DNA of 64,000 bases, taken from positions 434,001 through 498,000 of the forward strand of contig WFMF01000024.1 in the NCBI GenBank assembly GCA_011033025.1, written 5' to 3'. The notes beneath the pieces are model-generated. The model saw only the letters and a program-made list of their open reading frames with translations. It had not been told where the DNA came from and made no database searches. Below, one piece after another: positions 23,036-34,749 of the stretch. The stretch is from Beroe forskalii (Eukaryota > Ctenophora > Nuda > Beroida > Beroidae). The translations under genes and the position numbers were made by a program. The number at the start of each line of letters is the position of its first letter. Position 1 is the first letter of the stretch.

Positions 23036-23273
23036 CGTTCCATATTTGATTTGTGTTGTGCGCTTCATCAGACCATCAGTTTTCGATATATCATTATCAA
23101 TCAAAATATGAATCGATGTAAACCGCGCACGCGCATAGGTGCGCGGCTCTTATAAATGATAACGTACATAAACTCCAATTAATTGAGCCTTTCTTGAGCG
23201 TAACTTGACGTAACGCGCGAATGACATTTTCATGTACGCCGCGCACCCCAACGAGTGCACAGTGTTCGCTGGG

Positions 23274-23640
23274 CACCTGATTCACCACTCACCTGATTCT
23301 CCACTCACCTGATTCCCCACTTACCTGATTCACCACTCACCTGATTCACCACTCACCTGATTCTCCACTCACCTGATTCCCCACTCACCTAATTCTCCAC
23401 TCACCTAATACTCCACTCACCTGATTCCCCACTCACCTGATTCTCCACTCACCTGATTCTCCACTCACCTGATTCTCCACTCACCTGATTCTCCACTCAC
23501 CTGATTCCCCACTCACCTAATTCTCCACTCACCTGATTCTCCACTCACCTGATTCTCCACTGACCTGATTCTCCATTGACCTGGTTCTCCACTCACCTGA
23601 TTCACCACCCACCTGATTCACCAATCACCTGATTCCCCAT
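23274..23640 (+). repeat. 16-bp minisatellite, right block
   Basis: About 22 units of the same CTCACCTGATTCTCCA repeat, same strand and phase as 16693-16992, so the two blocks were one array before insertion of the TIR element. Confidence 0.85.
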
Positions 23641-23799
23641 TTCTCCCCACCACTGACCTGGTTCTCCTCATCTTGTATTCCTCTGATGACCACTTCGCTC
23701 CTAGGAGCTGTTCTGCCCAGTGTCCTGACTAAGTGTCCAGTGTTCTCGTAGACAGCACTGCTAAGTGATATTTGGGGGAGGGTTTAGGTGGGACTCCCC
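23641..23799. other. Spacer between two minisatellites
   Basis: No feature recognised. Confidence 0.35.
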
Positions 23800-25217
23800 C
23801 CCAGCACCGGATCAAGGAGACTCTCAGGATCAGGAGACTCTCTCAGGATCAAGTTGGCACTCTCAGGATCAAGAAGTCTCTCAGATCAAGGAGACTCTGT
23901 ATCATAGAGACTCTGTCAGGGTCAAGGAGACTCTCTCAGGCCAAGATCATTGAGTCTTCTCTCTAGAGATCAGGGAGACTCTCAGGATCAAGGAGTCTCT
24001 CCCTAGGATCAGGAGAATCTCTCAGGATCAAGGAGACTCTCTCAGGATCAGGAGACTCTCCCAAGATCAGGAGGCCTCCTGGATCAAGGGACTCTCTGGA
24101 TCTTGGAGTCTTCTCTAAGAGTAGGATCAGGAGACTCTCTCAGGATCAAAGAGACTCTCAGGATCAAGGAGACTCTCTCAGGATCAAGGAGTCTCTCTCA
24201 GGATCAAGGAGACTCTCTCAGGATCAAGGAGACTCTTTCTGGATCAAGGAGACCTGTCAGGATCAAAGAGACTCTCAGGCCAGGATGATTGAGTCTCTAG
24301 AGATCAGGGAGTCTCTCTCAGGATCAAGGAGTCTCTCTCAGGATCAAGGAGACTCTCAGGATCAGGAGACTCTAGGATCAGGAGACTCTCTCAGGATCAA
24401 GGAGACTCTCTCAGGATCAGGAGACTCTCTCAGGATCAAGTTGGCCCTCCCAGGATCAAGAAGGTCTCTCTCAGGATCAAGGAGACTCCTGGATCAAGAG
24501 ACTCTGTCAGATGGGAGGAGACTTTCTCAGGATCATTGAGTCTCTCTAGGAGATTAGGAGACTCTCTCAGATCATCATTGAGCCTTTGGATCAGGGAGAA
24601 TCTCTCATGATCAAGGAGACTCTCTCAAGATCAGGAGACTATGCCAAGATCAGGAGACTCTCCCAAGGTCAAGGGACTCTCAGATCTTTTAGAGTCTCTA
24701 GGAGTAGGATCAGGGAGCTCTCTCAGAACAAAGAGACTCTCAGATCAAGGAGACTCTCTCAGGATCAGACTAACCTAGATCAGGAGACTCTCCCAAGGTC
24801 GAGGAGACTCTCAGGATCAACAAAATTTCAAGGATCAAGGAGACTCTCTCAGGATCAAGGAGACTCTCTCAGGATCATTGAGTCTTCCCTAAGATCAGGG
24901 AGACTCTCTCAGGATCAGAGTCTTCCCAAGGATCAGGGAGACTCTCCCAAGGTGAAGGAGACTCTCTCAGGATCAAAGAGACTCTCTCAGGATCAAGGAG
25001 ACTCTCTCAGGATCAGAGTCTTCCCAAGGATCAGGGAGACTCTCCCAAGGTGAAGGAGACTCTCTCAGGATCAAAGAGACTCTCAGGATCAAGGAGACTC
25101 TCTCAGGATCAGGGAGACTATCCCAAGATCAGGGAGACTCTCCCAAGGTCAAGGGGACTCTCTCAGGATCAAAGAGACTTTAAGGATCAAGGAGACTTTC
25201 TCAGGATCAAGGAGACT
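23800..25217 (+). repeat. 20-bp array (CAGGATCAAGGAGACTCTCT)n, left block
   Basis: About 70 imperfect units, with variants CAGGATCATTGAGTCT and CCAAGGTGAAGGAG. Continues after the gypsy-like element at 27956-28163, and is found reversed at 35556-36645. Long frames here are by-products of the repeat. Confidence 0.9.
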
Positions 25218-27955
25218 TGAAATGTCCCCTTTCCCGCTGGTAGTCAATCAAAGTCCGTTTGCTAGATAAAACATAAAACCCTATAACAATGTTATAAGTT
25301 AGTATCATATATATATAATCAAATATATAACACGTCTCCTCTTTAATCGACGAATCATACCTATCCTCCCGTCAAATGAAATAAAAGACACAGGTACAAA
25401 AAGTAACGCAAAAAGTTACAAAAGGTCACGTGCGCGGCGTTAAAATTGTAATTCAATTATGCTCACTAAACTACATTTAAATCAAATTAGCGTCGCACAT
25501 GCAAACGATGTTTTAAAATGTGACCGGCACAATTTCAAATTACGCAAATTTCATGAATCTATCATAAAATCTCAAAATTCATTGTAAAAACCTCAAAATA
25601 TTAGTTTATCTATTTAAGCATTTATTTCATAAAACTGTGAAATTTATCAACGCCATAACCATTGTAATAATTTAATAAATAACGGCACATCATTATAAAT
25701 ATCTCAACACAAATATATCATTTCAAAATGTTATAAATCGGCTAAAATCGGTTAAAAAGCAATTGCAAATAAGCAATCAATGAAATTACAAATTATCCTC
25801 CAAGTTTGTCGTATTTTAACCTCTCAACAGGCTTACTAGTTCTAGTACTAGACCTACTGGGCAATACAGGCACTTGTGGCAATGTACTAACAGTACGGGG
25901 TGGTTTCAAACTAGGGGCGGCTGGCTCCTGCAGTGTAAATGGTACACTCGAACAGTGTGCTCTTTGCTATTAACACGGCTAGTAGACGGTTCAATGGGTA
26001 CAAAAGGCATGCTGGCCGCTTCGGGTGGTGTTAGGGGATTAGGCACCAAACTATTATCTCGATTAGGTGGGTCGTGGTTAGGTTTACTCACGGGATTAAA
26101 ACCATCAGTTAACTGGTCGATGTGTTTCCGGTGAGTTATTCCGTCTCCTCCTTTAACTACATACACCTTAGAACCTTCACGCTGTGTAACTACGCCTTGG
26201 TTCCATGTATCGTGTCTCACGTCACGATACAAAACCTTGTCATGAACCTGAAACTCTCTAAACCGTGAGACGAAGAAACATTCAAATGCAGACATGTGCT
26301 CCCGATATCCACTGAAGATAGAAACTGACGAGGGAGATACTGCTTTGAAAGAGGACGTGTTTTCTGGAGACATTGAAGAAGTGGTTGATGTCCTGAGTGC
26401 GAAGTACGAAGACAAAGAGTTGATCAACTACAAGCTGGTTGCAGCGTACTCCAGAAGTGACACTACTCTAGCTAAGGTTATGAAACAGGTTCAGGAAGGT
26501 TTAATAAGGCCAGGTAGCTTACCCACTGCATTCGACCAACGCCGTGATGAGTTGAGTGTGGAACTAAACTGTTTACTTTGGGGAAGCCGAGTTGTAATTC
26601 CGGACAGACTAAGACCCGCAGTGTTGGAGCTGTTACATGTTACACACCCTGGTATTGTGAACATGAAGTCGTTATCGAGGATGTACTTTTGGTGGCCCGG
26701 TATAACAGCGGATATAGAGAAGCTAGCTAAGAACTGCGACGCTTGCAGACTGAACCAGGCAAACCCACCCAAGACAGTGATACACCCGTGGATTCCTGCT
26801 ACCAAACCATGGCAACGTATACACATCGACTTCTGTTATTATGAGAGCAACTTCTGGCTTGTGTTAGTCGATGCGTACAGTAAATGGGCGGAGATTTGCA
26901 ACATGAAGAAGAATACCGAGTCAAGTGCGTTGATTCGAGAACTGAGGAAGTTATTCGCGACTTTTGGGTTGCCAGATTGCGTTGTATCCGACAACGGACC
27001 CCAACTAGTGAGTGAAGAGACGATGAAGTTCTACAAAGACAATGGTATAGAGTTCATACCCATACCATCTTACAAACCCCAGTGTAACGGCTTAGCTGAA
27101 CGCATGGTTCGCAGCTTCAAGGCAGCCATGAAGAAGATGAAGACCCGCAACAACGACACCATGAAGAATGTTGCAAGCTGGTTACTGACATACAGAAACA
27201 CACCACACGCTACGACGAAACAGACACCGACCGAGTTGATGTTTGGACGACGGACAAAGTCTTTGTTATCATTACTTTACCCTGTACCCCGTAACTCTGA
27301 TAGAGCACCAGGTAATTCTAAGGTATTTAGGGAGTTTCAGGTTCATGACAAGGTTTTGTATCGTGACGTGAGACACGATACATGGAACCAAGGCGTAGTT
27401 ACACAGCGTGAAGGTTCTAAGGTGTATGTAGTTAAAGGAGGAGACGGAATAACTCACCGGAAACACATCGACCAGTTAACTGATGGTTTTAATCCCGTGA
27501 GTAAACCTAACCACGACCCACCTAATCGAGATAATAGTTTGGTGCCTAATCCCCTAACACCACCCGAAGCGGCCAGCATGCCTTTTGTACCCATTGAACC
27601 GTCTACTAGCCGTGTTAATAGCAAAGAGCACACTGTTCCGAGTGTACCATTTACACTGCAGGAGCCAGCCGCCCCTAGTTTGAAACCACCCCGTACTGTT
27701 AGTACATTGCCACAAGTGCCTGTAATGCCCAGTAGGTCTAGTACTAGAACTAGTAAGCCTGTTGAGAGGTTAAAATACGACAAACTTGGAGGATAATTTG
27801 TAATTTCATTGATTGCTTATTTGCAATTGCTTTTTAACCGATTTTAGCCGATTTATAACATTTTGAAATGATATATTTGTGTTGAGATATTTATAATGAT
27901 GTGCCGTTATTTATTAAATTATTACAATGGTTATGGCGTTGATAAATTTCACAGT
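25218..27955. mobile_element. Rearranged Ty3/gypsy element with inverted 3' ends
   Basis: The 3' end of the element is present twice in opposite orientation: 25634-26261 (minus) and about 27326-27955 (plus) are about 630-bp arms with near identity, separated by 1.06 kb of plus-strand integrase coding sequence. The minus arm runs on to 25218, giving a candidate LTR of about 573 bp (25218-25790, TGTAATTTC to GACATTTCA after a GGAGGA purine tract); the plus copy is cut off inside it at 27955. No 5' LTR, gag, protease or reverse transcriptase is present. It lies inside the 20-bp array. Confidence 0.75.
26262..27796 (+). pseudogene. Ty3/gypsy pol fragment: RNase H end plus integrase
   Basis: An open frame enters at the inversion breakpoint near 26262 and stops at 27796; the first ATG is 26294 (500 residues), but this ATG is internal to pol. 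The entry part, HSNADMCSRYPL, is the usual end of the gypsy RNase H region (NxADxxSRxP). Counted from 26294, a zinc-binding HHCC region (LLHVTHPG at 113-120, CDAC at 148-151) is followed by the integrase core with D179 (RIHIDF), D233 (SDNGPQ) and E269 (NGLAER): D,D-35-E. The C-terminal part carries a HDKVLYRD segment and a proline/serine-rich tail; no chromodomain is evident. The integrase frame is intact, but the element cannot be autonomous. Confidence 0.85.
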
Positions 27956-28171
27956 ATTCCCTAAGATCAGGGAGACTCTCTCAGGATCAGAGTCTTCCCA
28001 AGGATCAGGGAGACTCTCCCAAGGTGAAGGAGACTATCCCAAGATCAGAGAGACACTCCCAATAGCAAGGGGACTCTCTCAGGATCAAGGAAGCAAGGAG
28101 ACCCTCTCAGAATCAAGGACATGTTTTTCAGGATCAAGGATCTTTTCCTAAGATCTTGTCCTAGGATCAAG

Positions 28172-29956
28172 CCCCATTCAAAAACCCAGGCAACTTATGC
28201 AACATATTGTACTAACATCTAGGATAATAAAAGGACAAAATTACTAACATGTGACCTGCTTGACGGTTGACAACAAACATCCACAGAAATAAAATTGTGA
28301 AATTAATCAACAGTTCCGATTGTATACATTGACCAGTCGCTAGTGGACACTGTTCATCACTGTTTACAAATGCTATTGCATATTGCTCCTCCTCTGCTAG
28401 GGAGCTCAAGTTTCAGAAACAGGCAACCCCGTTCATATTTGTATGTCAGGTTGCCCAGATCTAGGCAACCCACTGTATTATTGTATGTTGCGTTGCAAAA
28501 GCATGTTAGTCATTTTCATGTTAGTCCAACAGTGAAGTGGGGAGGTAGGGAATCGAATTGGCACTATGTAGAGAGAGCGGGTGTCCTGTTCTCCTCCACG
28601 CTATGCTCTGACCTATTTCATAATTCAATCAAAATGCTTGCATATTATCCCCAATTTTCATTGATATGCAAGGTTACTCCTTGAAGAAATGTGCCTAAAA
28701 ATACTTAAGAACTTGAATAGCGCTCAGTGGTGGCTGGTTATTGCAGTACGTTCCCATTTTAGAGAGAAGTAGAAACATGTATGAATGTTGCCATAGTATA
28801 GTCATAATTATGATTGTGTGACGACACATAAGTATTTATCTACTTATGTGTGTGTGTTTGTGCATGGCGACTTTTTGAACTAAATGTTCTGTGATAGGCA
28901 TATCCAAGATATGCAGTGTGTGTGTTTTTGACTTATCTCTAGGTATTTCTATAAAACTTTCGATATTTTTACAATATTACCATGTTTGCTGCTGAAAATG
29001 TAAAAAAGAGAAAAACCAATCAAAAATAGCACTGGTTCTGGGTGAACCCATTAGGGACTTCAACAATTCAATATGTATTTAGTCATCTGCATACTAAAAT
29101 ACGACCACTGAATCGCAGATACGCCTCTTGTCCTTGTAAATTATGTTTACTGGCCCACCTAACCAATCAGTTGGTGCGCTGGTGGGTACAGAAGGTAAGA
29201 AATTACCCGTACTCTCCATACTCAACACTATGATTGGCAATGTATGTAAGTGAATTTTTCCTCTGTCCCCCCAATTTTGCCTAGTACAGTAAATTTAATT
29301 AGTACTGGTCGACTGTGTGAATGAGTAATGATGACCTCGACCGTTCATCCAGAACTGAACATAATACCATTTTACAATAATTTCTTATTACCAAAAGAGA
29401 ATAAACCCATTAATTATTTACTTAAGTATCATAAGTTATGGTTATAAGGTATGCAACGAATTCCTTCAAATATAATTATTTACATAAGTACTCGTATTAT
29501 TATCAAGAGAACCCTATGAATTAGAAGATATATTTTGTTTTAGAAGGGTATGATCGAGCAGAGTTCTAAGGTGTGTATATATAGGGCAAAGCCATACCAA
29601 CTTCAGTATGTTCCCTATAATATAACAAATGCAGGCTGAACAAAATCATATATAGGTAATAACCATAACTTAAAATGTCAAACTATCTAAAGGTGATATT
29701 GAATTTATAAAGTAGTTTTCACATAAGTAACATGATATGCAATCAAGAAATCAAGTACCTATTAAATAATTAACCAACTATATTTTTGATATGAAAAGGG
29801 AAATTCATGATATATTTATATAAATTTCTGTAATGTGTTTGAGTAAAATAAAATTTTTCGTTTTCCTTAAATTTTTCGTTTTCCTTGAAACAATACTAAC
29901 ATGACGTCCTTCAAAAATCAGGTTGTACTAACATTACTACAGGTTCTAGAATGGGG
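28172..29956. mobile_element. 1785-bp TIR element with 8-bp target duplication GGATCAAG
   Basis: GGATCAAG at 28164-28171 is duplicated at 29957-29964, and the empty site, with one copy, is in the opposite arm near 35553. The ends are CCCCATTC, followed in both subterminal regions by copies of GTACTAACAT in inverted orientation. There is no transposase frame; frames such as 28343-28684 lack any motif. An 8-bp duplication fits hAT, P or Merlin-type transposition; the terminal CCCC does not decide between them. Confidence 0.8.
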
Positions 29957-30179
29957 GGATCAAGGAATGTACCCTGTGATGAAGTAGTGCAGCCTGGATG
30001 AAGAGTCTGTCCCAAGATAGAGCCTTTACCAGGTTCAAGGATTCTTTTCCAGTATCAAGAAGTGCATCTCATAAATGAGTGTATCCAATATCAAGGAGAC
30101 TATCCAAGGCCAGGATCAAGGAGACTCTTCTAGGATGAAGAATACAATTCAGGAACAAGGAATCAGTCCTAGGGTGAAA

Positions 30180-30390
30180 GAGTCTTTCAGGTAAAGGAGT
30201 CTTTCAGATGAAGGAGTCTTTCCCAGGATCAAGGAGTCTTTCCCAGGATCAAGGAGTCTTTCCCAGGATCAAGGAGTCTTTCCCAGGATCAAGGAGTCTT
30301 TCCCAGGATCAAGGAGTCTTTCCCAGAATCAAGGAGTCTTTCCCAGAATCATAGAGTCTATCCCAGGATCAAGGAAACTCTCCCATCATC
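30180..30390 (+). repeat. Short array (GGATCAAGGAGTCTTTCCCA)n
   Basis: About nine clean 20-bp units, mirrored at about 35158-35290 in the opposite arm. A diverged relative of the main CAGGATCAAGGAGACTCTCT array. Confidence 0.8.
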
Positions 30391-30466
30391 AATAAAATGA
30401 GTGTATCCCAAGGACTATCCTAAGTCAAGGTATGTTGGTAAGTTAGAGCACAGCACAACAATTAAG

Positions 30467-30943
30467 ACATTCAGATATTATGAACTGCATGAGGAACCAG
30501 CTATCCTTTGCCATGCTGAGGAGTACCCTTATCTAAGTTAGGGGTGCAAGAGGGAGGAGGGTAACTGGCTACAAGTCATTGCTCTCGATCATTTCATTAA
30601 ATCTCATTCCCCAGGCTCAAGACTATGAATGCTCATAGACTGTTAGGCAGGTGTCGCCACCTCGAGAAATGAGAATTCTTCTGAAATTTTAAGCCGATCG
30701 CTTTACAGGCGCCATGTAATGAGGTGAATATACTGTTAAATCAGTATCACATGCGTACAAATTGTGGTTTTGTGGAAAGTTCAGACACCGATCTCAGAGG
30801 TGGCGACACCTCAGTTACAGTATGAAACATTGGTAATAACTCTCATCAAAGAACTGAAGTCGTCTACTTTTAAGTGATACTAAAAGAAGAATGAAGAAAG
30901 AAGAAAACAATTTGAATTGATATTTTATTTATATTTTATAATG
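30467..30943. mobile_element. 477-bp insertion with 9-bp direct repeats ACAATTAAG
   Basis: ACAATTAAG at 30458-30466 recurs at 30944-30952; the opposite arm (near 35075) has one copy and no insert. Inside, GGTGTCGCCACCTC and GGTGGCGACACC at 30651-30665 and 30799-30813 are mutually inverted. No clear terminal inverted repeat and no ORF. Confidence 0.65.
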
Positions 30944-31253
30944 ACAATTAAGAAATAACCAAACACATGCAGACAGCAAAATATTCTAACTGACCAAACT
31001 TGAATAATCTTTGGCAGATCAGCAAATAAATTTGAAAATTCATTGTGTATATACACCAATTTGCAATATTGATATTTGCGGAAAAATGGCAGGCTTTAAA
31101 ATTAAAACAAAATTGTCAAAAATATAATGGCATAGTAACTATTTGAACCATAGAGAACATAAGAACTTTTTCTACATATTGTGAAAAATTTAAATATTTT
31201 TACAATTTTCGCTGCATATTGCAATGATGGACGTGAGAGTGCGCGGTGCGGCG

Positions 31254-31353
31254 NNNNNNNNNNNNNNNNNNNNNNNNNNNNNNNNNNNNNNNNNNNNNNN
31301 NNNNNNNNNNNNNNNNNNNNNNNNNNNNNNNNNNNNNNNNNNNNNNNNNNNNN
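31254..31353. other. Assembly gap, 100 N
   Basis: Exactly 100 N, the conventional size for a gap of unknown length. The left contig ends inside an inverted-repeat arm. Confidence 0.95.
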
Positions 31354-32160
31354 ACCATCACTAACAGGGGGAAATACAAAAAAGAGGACCTATCACAACA
31401 GGGACACTACGTTAAAGAGGGCCCCATCACAACAGGGAATATCAAGTTAACAGAGGCCCCCACATAACAGGGGAACTATCAAGTTAAAGGACCCTATCAC
31501 TAAAGGGGACCTATCAAGTTAACAGGGACCCTATCACTAATAGGAGACACTATCAAGTTAACAGAGGACCCTATCACTAAAGAGGGCACTTAATTAAAAA
31601 GGACCCCCACCATAAAGGGGGACTATAAATTAAAAGGGAAACTAACAGGGGGAAATATCAAGTTAACAGGGGCCCTTTTCTAACAGTGGAAATATCAAGA
31701 AAAGAGGGGTTTTATTAAGGGGGAAACAAGTTAAAAGAGGACCCCCCAAAGGACAATATCAAGTTAAAGAGGGTTCCCAACAGGGGAAATTTTTCAAGTT
31801 AACAGGAATTCTAAAAACACATCAAGTTAACAGAGGACCCCATCTAACAGGAGGACACTATCAAGTTAACAGAGGACCCACCATTAAGGGGGCACTATCA
31901 AGTTAACAGAGGGTATCACCAACAGGGGGCACTACAAAAAGAGGGCCCTATCACTAAAGGGGACACTTTAAGTTTAAAAGAGGACACATACTAACAGGGA
32001 TTTTTAAGAGGACCCTATACAACAGGGGAAAAATTGTAACAGAGGACCCTATCACTTTAAAGGGGGCATTAAGTAACAGAGGGAAACACAACGGGGGAAA
32101 TATCAAAATTTAAAAGAGGGCCCTTTTTCCCCTTTCAGGGGAAAATCGTTTCGGGGGCCC
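31354..32160 (+). repeat. 40-bp minisatellite (ACAGAGGACCCTATCACTAA...)n
   Basis: About 20 irregular units of CTATCAAGTTAACAGAGGAC followed by CCTATCACTAACAGGGGACA. Unit length and sequence decay towards 32160. Confidence 0.75.
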
Positions 32161-32480
32161 ACTCAGGGACATCAAATTAAAGAGGGTTTGTACCCCCGGT
32201 GTTGTTGTTAATTTAAAAGTTTGTTGTCTGTTGGGTTTTTCTTTTTCATATTTTTACAACCCAAATTTTATTATATTTTTTCTTTGGGGGGAAAGCGTTT
32301 TGGGGGAGATTATTCATTTGACTAGTTTAAGGGGGATGGCGGTCGATTTTATAGGGGAGACAGGCCCGCCCCGGGTGGATTTTGAGGTTTTGGGGTATCC
32401 CTGAAATTGGGGCTCTTTGGAGAGGGAAATTGGACCCAAATGAAAGAGTCCTTCTAAAACAAGGTGTTTACCCCAGCTAT
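31600..32480. other. Homopolymer-rich, probably low-accuracy sequence
   Basis: Starts within the decaying 40-bp array and continues past it, with runs such as TTTTTCCCC and GGGGGG. Same texture as 18816-19740 and 60003-60125, each next to a tandem array. Confidence 0.4.
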
Positions 32481-32870
32481 TCAACCCTTTTAATTTTATT
32501 TCATCATCATCAACAGGAGAAATATGTCCAAATCATTAGCATGTGTAAAAAGGGGGGAAAAAAGTTTTTTACATTGATATATTGTTATTGTGATGTAAAG
32601 AGCAATGTTATCTGAGTAGAGATCTTGAGTTAGAGAGTGAGTGAGAGTACATTATAGATTAGTTTATATACATATATATTCCACTTTTATACTTTCGTGT
32701 GTTAATTAAGTCTCTTCTATTTACAGGGAACGGGGCCGGTATATTAACAATTGATTCATCGATACTTATCAAATTTTTAAAAATTACGCACACCTATGTG
32801 GCCTTAAGAAATTGTTGGCCGTTGGCAGACCCTTGTGAGAATTCAGCGCCGCGCCGCGTGTTGCAGTTGA
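32481..32870. other. AT-rich spacer
   Basis: TTTACAG|GGAACG at about 32721-32727 could serve as an acceptor, but no coding frame of interest follows. Confidence 0.35.
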
Positions 32871-33465
32871 TTGCCATCGAATCAGCGCGCGGCGCGCGTT
32901 GAATCTCATCAAATCAGCGCTCGGCGCACTGCACGTTCGCGTTGATTCTCATCGAATCAGCGCGTGGCGCACGTTGATTCTCATCGAATCAGCGCGTGGC
33001 ACGCGTTGATTCTCATCGAATCAGCGCGTGGCGTGCGTTGATTCTCATCGAATCAGCGCGTGGCACGCGCGGCGTTGATTCTCATCGAATCAGCGCGTGG
33101 CACGCGTTGATTCTCATCGAATCAGCGCGTGGCGCGCGTTGATTCTCATCGAATCAGCGCGTGGCGCGCGTTGATTCTTATCAAATCAACGCGTGGCGCA
33201 CGCGTGGGGCGTGCGCGTTGATTTTCATCGAATCAGCGCGTGGCGCGCGTTGATTCTTATCAAATCAACGCGTGGCGCACGCGTGGGGCGTGCGCGTTGA
33301 TTCTCATCAAATCAGCGCGTGGCGCGCGTTGATCCTCATCGAATCAGCGCGTGGCGCGCGTTGATCCTCATCAAATCAGGGCGTGGCGCGCGTTGATTCT
33401 CATCAAATCAGTGCGTACGCGTGGCGTGCGTTGATTCTCATCGAATCAGTGCATCGCGTTGCTCT
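32871..33465 (+). repeat. 32-bp minisatellite (GCGCGTGGCGCGCGTTGATT CTCATCGAATCA)n
   Basis: About 17 units; CG-dense half GCGCGTGGCGCGCG alternates with TTGATTCTCATCGAATCA, which is itself partly palindromic (TTGATTC/GAATCA). Confidence 0.85.
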
Positions 33466-34749
33466 AACCAGAGCGCACAGCGGCTAATTCTCTACGGAGA
33501 AGCGCGCCGCGCTCGCGGTTGTCAGACCATTATTTCAGTGTCCGCTTCGCGCGCGCGCCCGCTGAAGGCTTCCTGGGCTCGTATACGCGCCGCGCGCTTC
33601 CCTACTGGAGAAGAGGCCGCGCGAGCTTCGCTGGCTGTGATGGCTGTGTTTAGCAAGCCGAAGGCGTAGGTGTCAGACAACGTCTGACAACGCCACGCAT
33701 GAATGCAAACAGGGGTATACGTCTTTAGCAAACTTAACCCTAAGCAATGCGGGCACTATAGGCAACTCTTCGTTCGGTAAAAATTGGCGGTCGCGCGCGC
33801 TGTTCATGAGAAAATGACGCGACATTGTGATTCAATAATAGCCAGCACTTCTCAGGTCCACATTGCAATAGAGAAAATTTGTAAAAATTTCAAATATTTT
33901 AAATTTTCATATAGAAAAGTTCTTGTTCTCTACGGTTAAATGTAACTATGCATTCATTCAGCACTCAAGAAATTTTCCTGGGTCGTGTTGCAGAGGGTCG
34001 TGTTCCTCCCGCGGACAAAAATGGCGGAGGGTAGGGTAAAATCATACTATGCAGGCATAGGAAAGATTCAGCGCGCAGCACGGTGGCGTGGAATTGATGG
34101 AATTCTCACGAATAATAGCTATAATAAAAGACTGTCGGCTGTTGACACACCCTCGGTCGACGGTCGTAGGATGTTACCCTACCCGCGCGCGCGGCGCAAC
34201 GTTCCACATTTGGACGTCACTTTGCAACCTCGCCCATCCAGTCAGAAGAAATAGACGGGGCAACGTCCGTCGACACCCTCGGCCTCGTGAGAATCAGCAC
34301 CACGTTCGACGTCGAGGTTGCCCGTCTATTTCCTCTTTCCTATAAGCCCGCATTTGCCCTAACCAGGACCCTGGTTACGCGCACGGAGTGCGCGACGCCC
34401 CTGGTTAGGGGAAAGCCCGCATAGGTGTGTGTACGCGCCGCGCGCGCCGCTTCCCTACGGGACACGCTGGGGAAGCGCGCCGCGCGAGCCACACAGGGAT
34501 ATACGTGTTTAGCAAATTTCCTTTGCACTCTGCCGAAGGCGCAAAGTGATGTCCAAATGTGGAACGTTGCGCCACGCGCGCGAGGGTAGGGTAACATCCT
34601 ACGACAGACTATGTAATAATTGACTACAATGCTACAAGCCCCCCCCCACTATAGGCATCCCCGGCACTGGGTGCGCGCAAATTCGGCGGTCGCGCGCGCC
34701 GTACAAGTGAGAATTTGACGCGACATTCGTGATTCGAATTCCAATAGCG
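33466..34749. repeat. GC-rich mosaic of short dispersed repeats
   Basis: Contains modules seen again at 42318-42400, 47460-47940, 48245-48300 and 57545-57600: CCCGCATAGGTGTGTGTACG, AGGATGTTACCCTACCC, CGTTCCACATTTGGACGTCA, and TATACGTGTTTAGCAAA. Two partial copies of the segment next to the gap are at 33811-33960 and 34700-34920. No genes. Confidence 0.6.

Larger units (their letters stand above)
16993..23273. mobile_element. 6.3-kb TIR element inserted in the 16-bp minisatellite
   Basis: Terminal inverted repeats of 28 bp, perfect, begin CCCAGCGAACACTGTGCACT (16993-17020 and 23246-23273). The array phase is restored if CA (16991-16992, 23274-23275) is a 2-bp target duplication. The 6281-bp interior has no transposase frame; it is filled with a MITE (17553-17820), a 40-bp array (18076-18815), a small TIR element (19979-20107) and a degenerate GATCTA-rich array (21020-22900). 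Superfamily not assigned. Confidence 0.75.
27956..31253 (+). repeat. Left arm of a large inverted repeat flanking the first N gap
   Basis: The 20-bp array tail (27956-28163), the segment after 29957 with GGATCAAGGAGTCTTTCCCA units (30180-30390), and the unique DNA up to 31253 are reverse complements of 34750-36645. The left arm differs by two insertions (28172-29956 and 30467-30943), and the array upstream carries the gypsy insertion. Confidence 0.85.

Noticed and set aside
23765-25053. Serine/glutamine/leucine-rich frames
   Set aside because: By-products of the 20-bp CAGGATCAAGGAGACTCTCT array.
25906-26427. 173-codon minus-strand frame resembling gypsy integrase C-terminus
   Set aside because: It is the inverted copy of the element's 3' end running over the breakpoint, not a separate gene.
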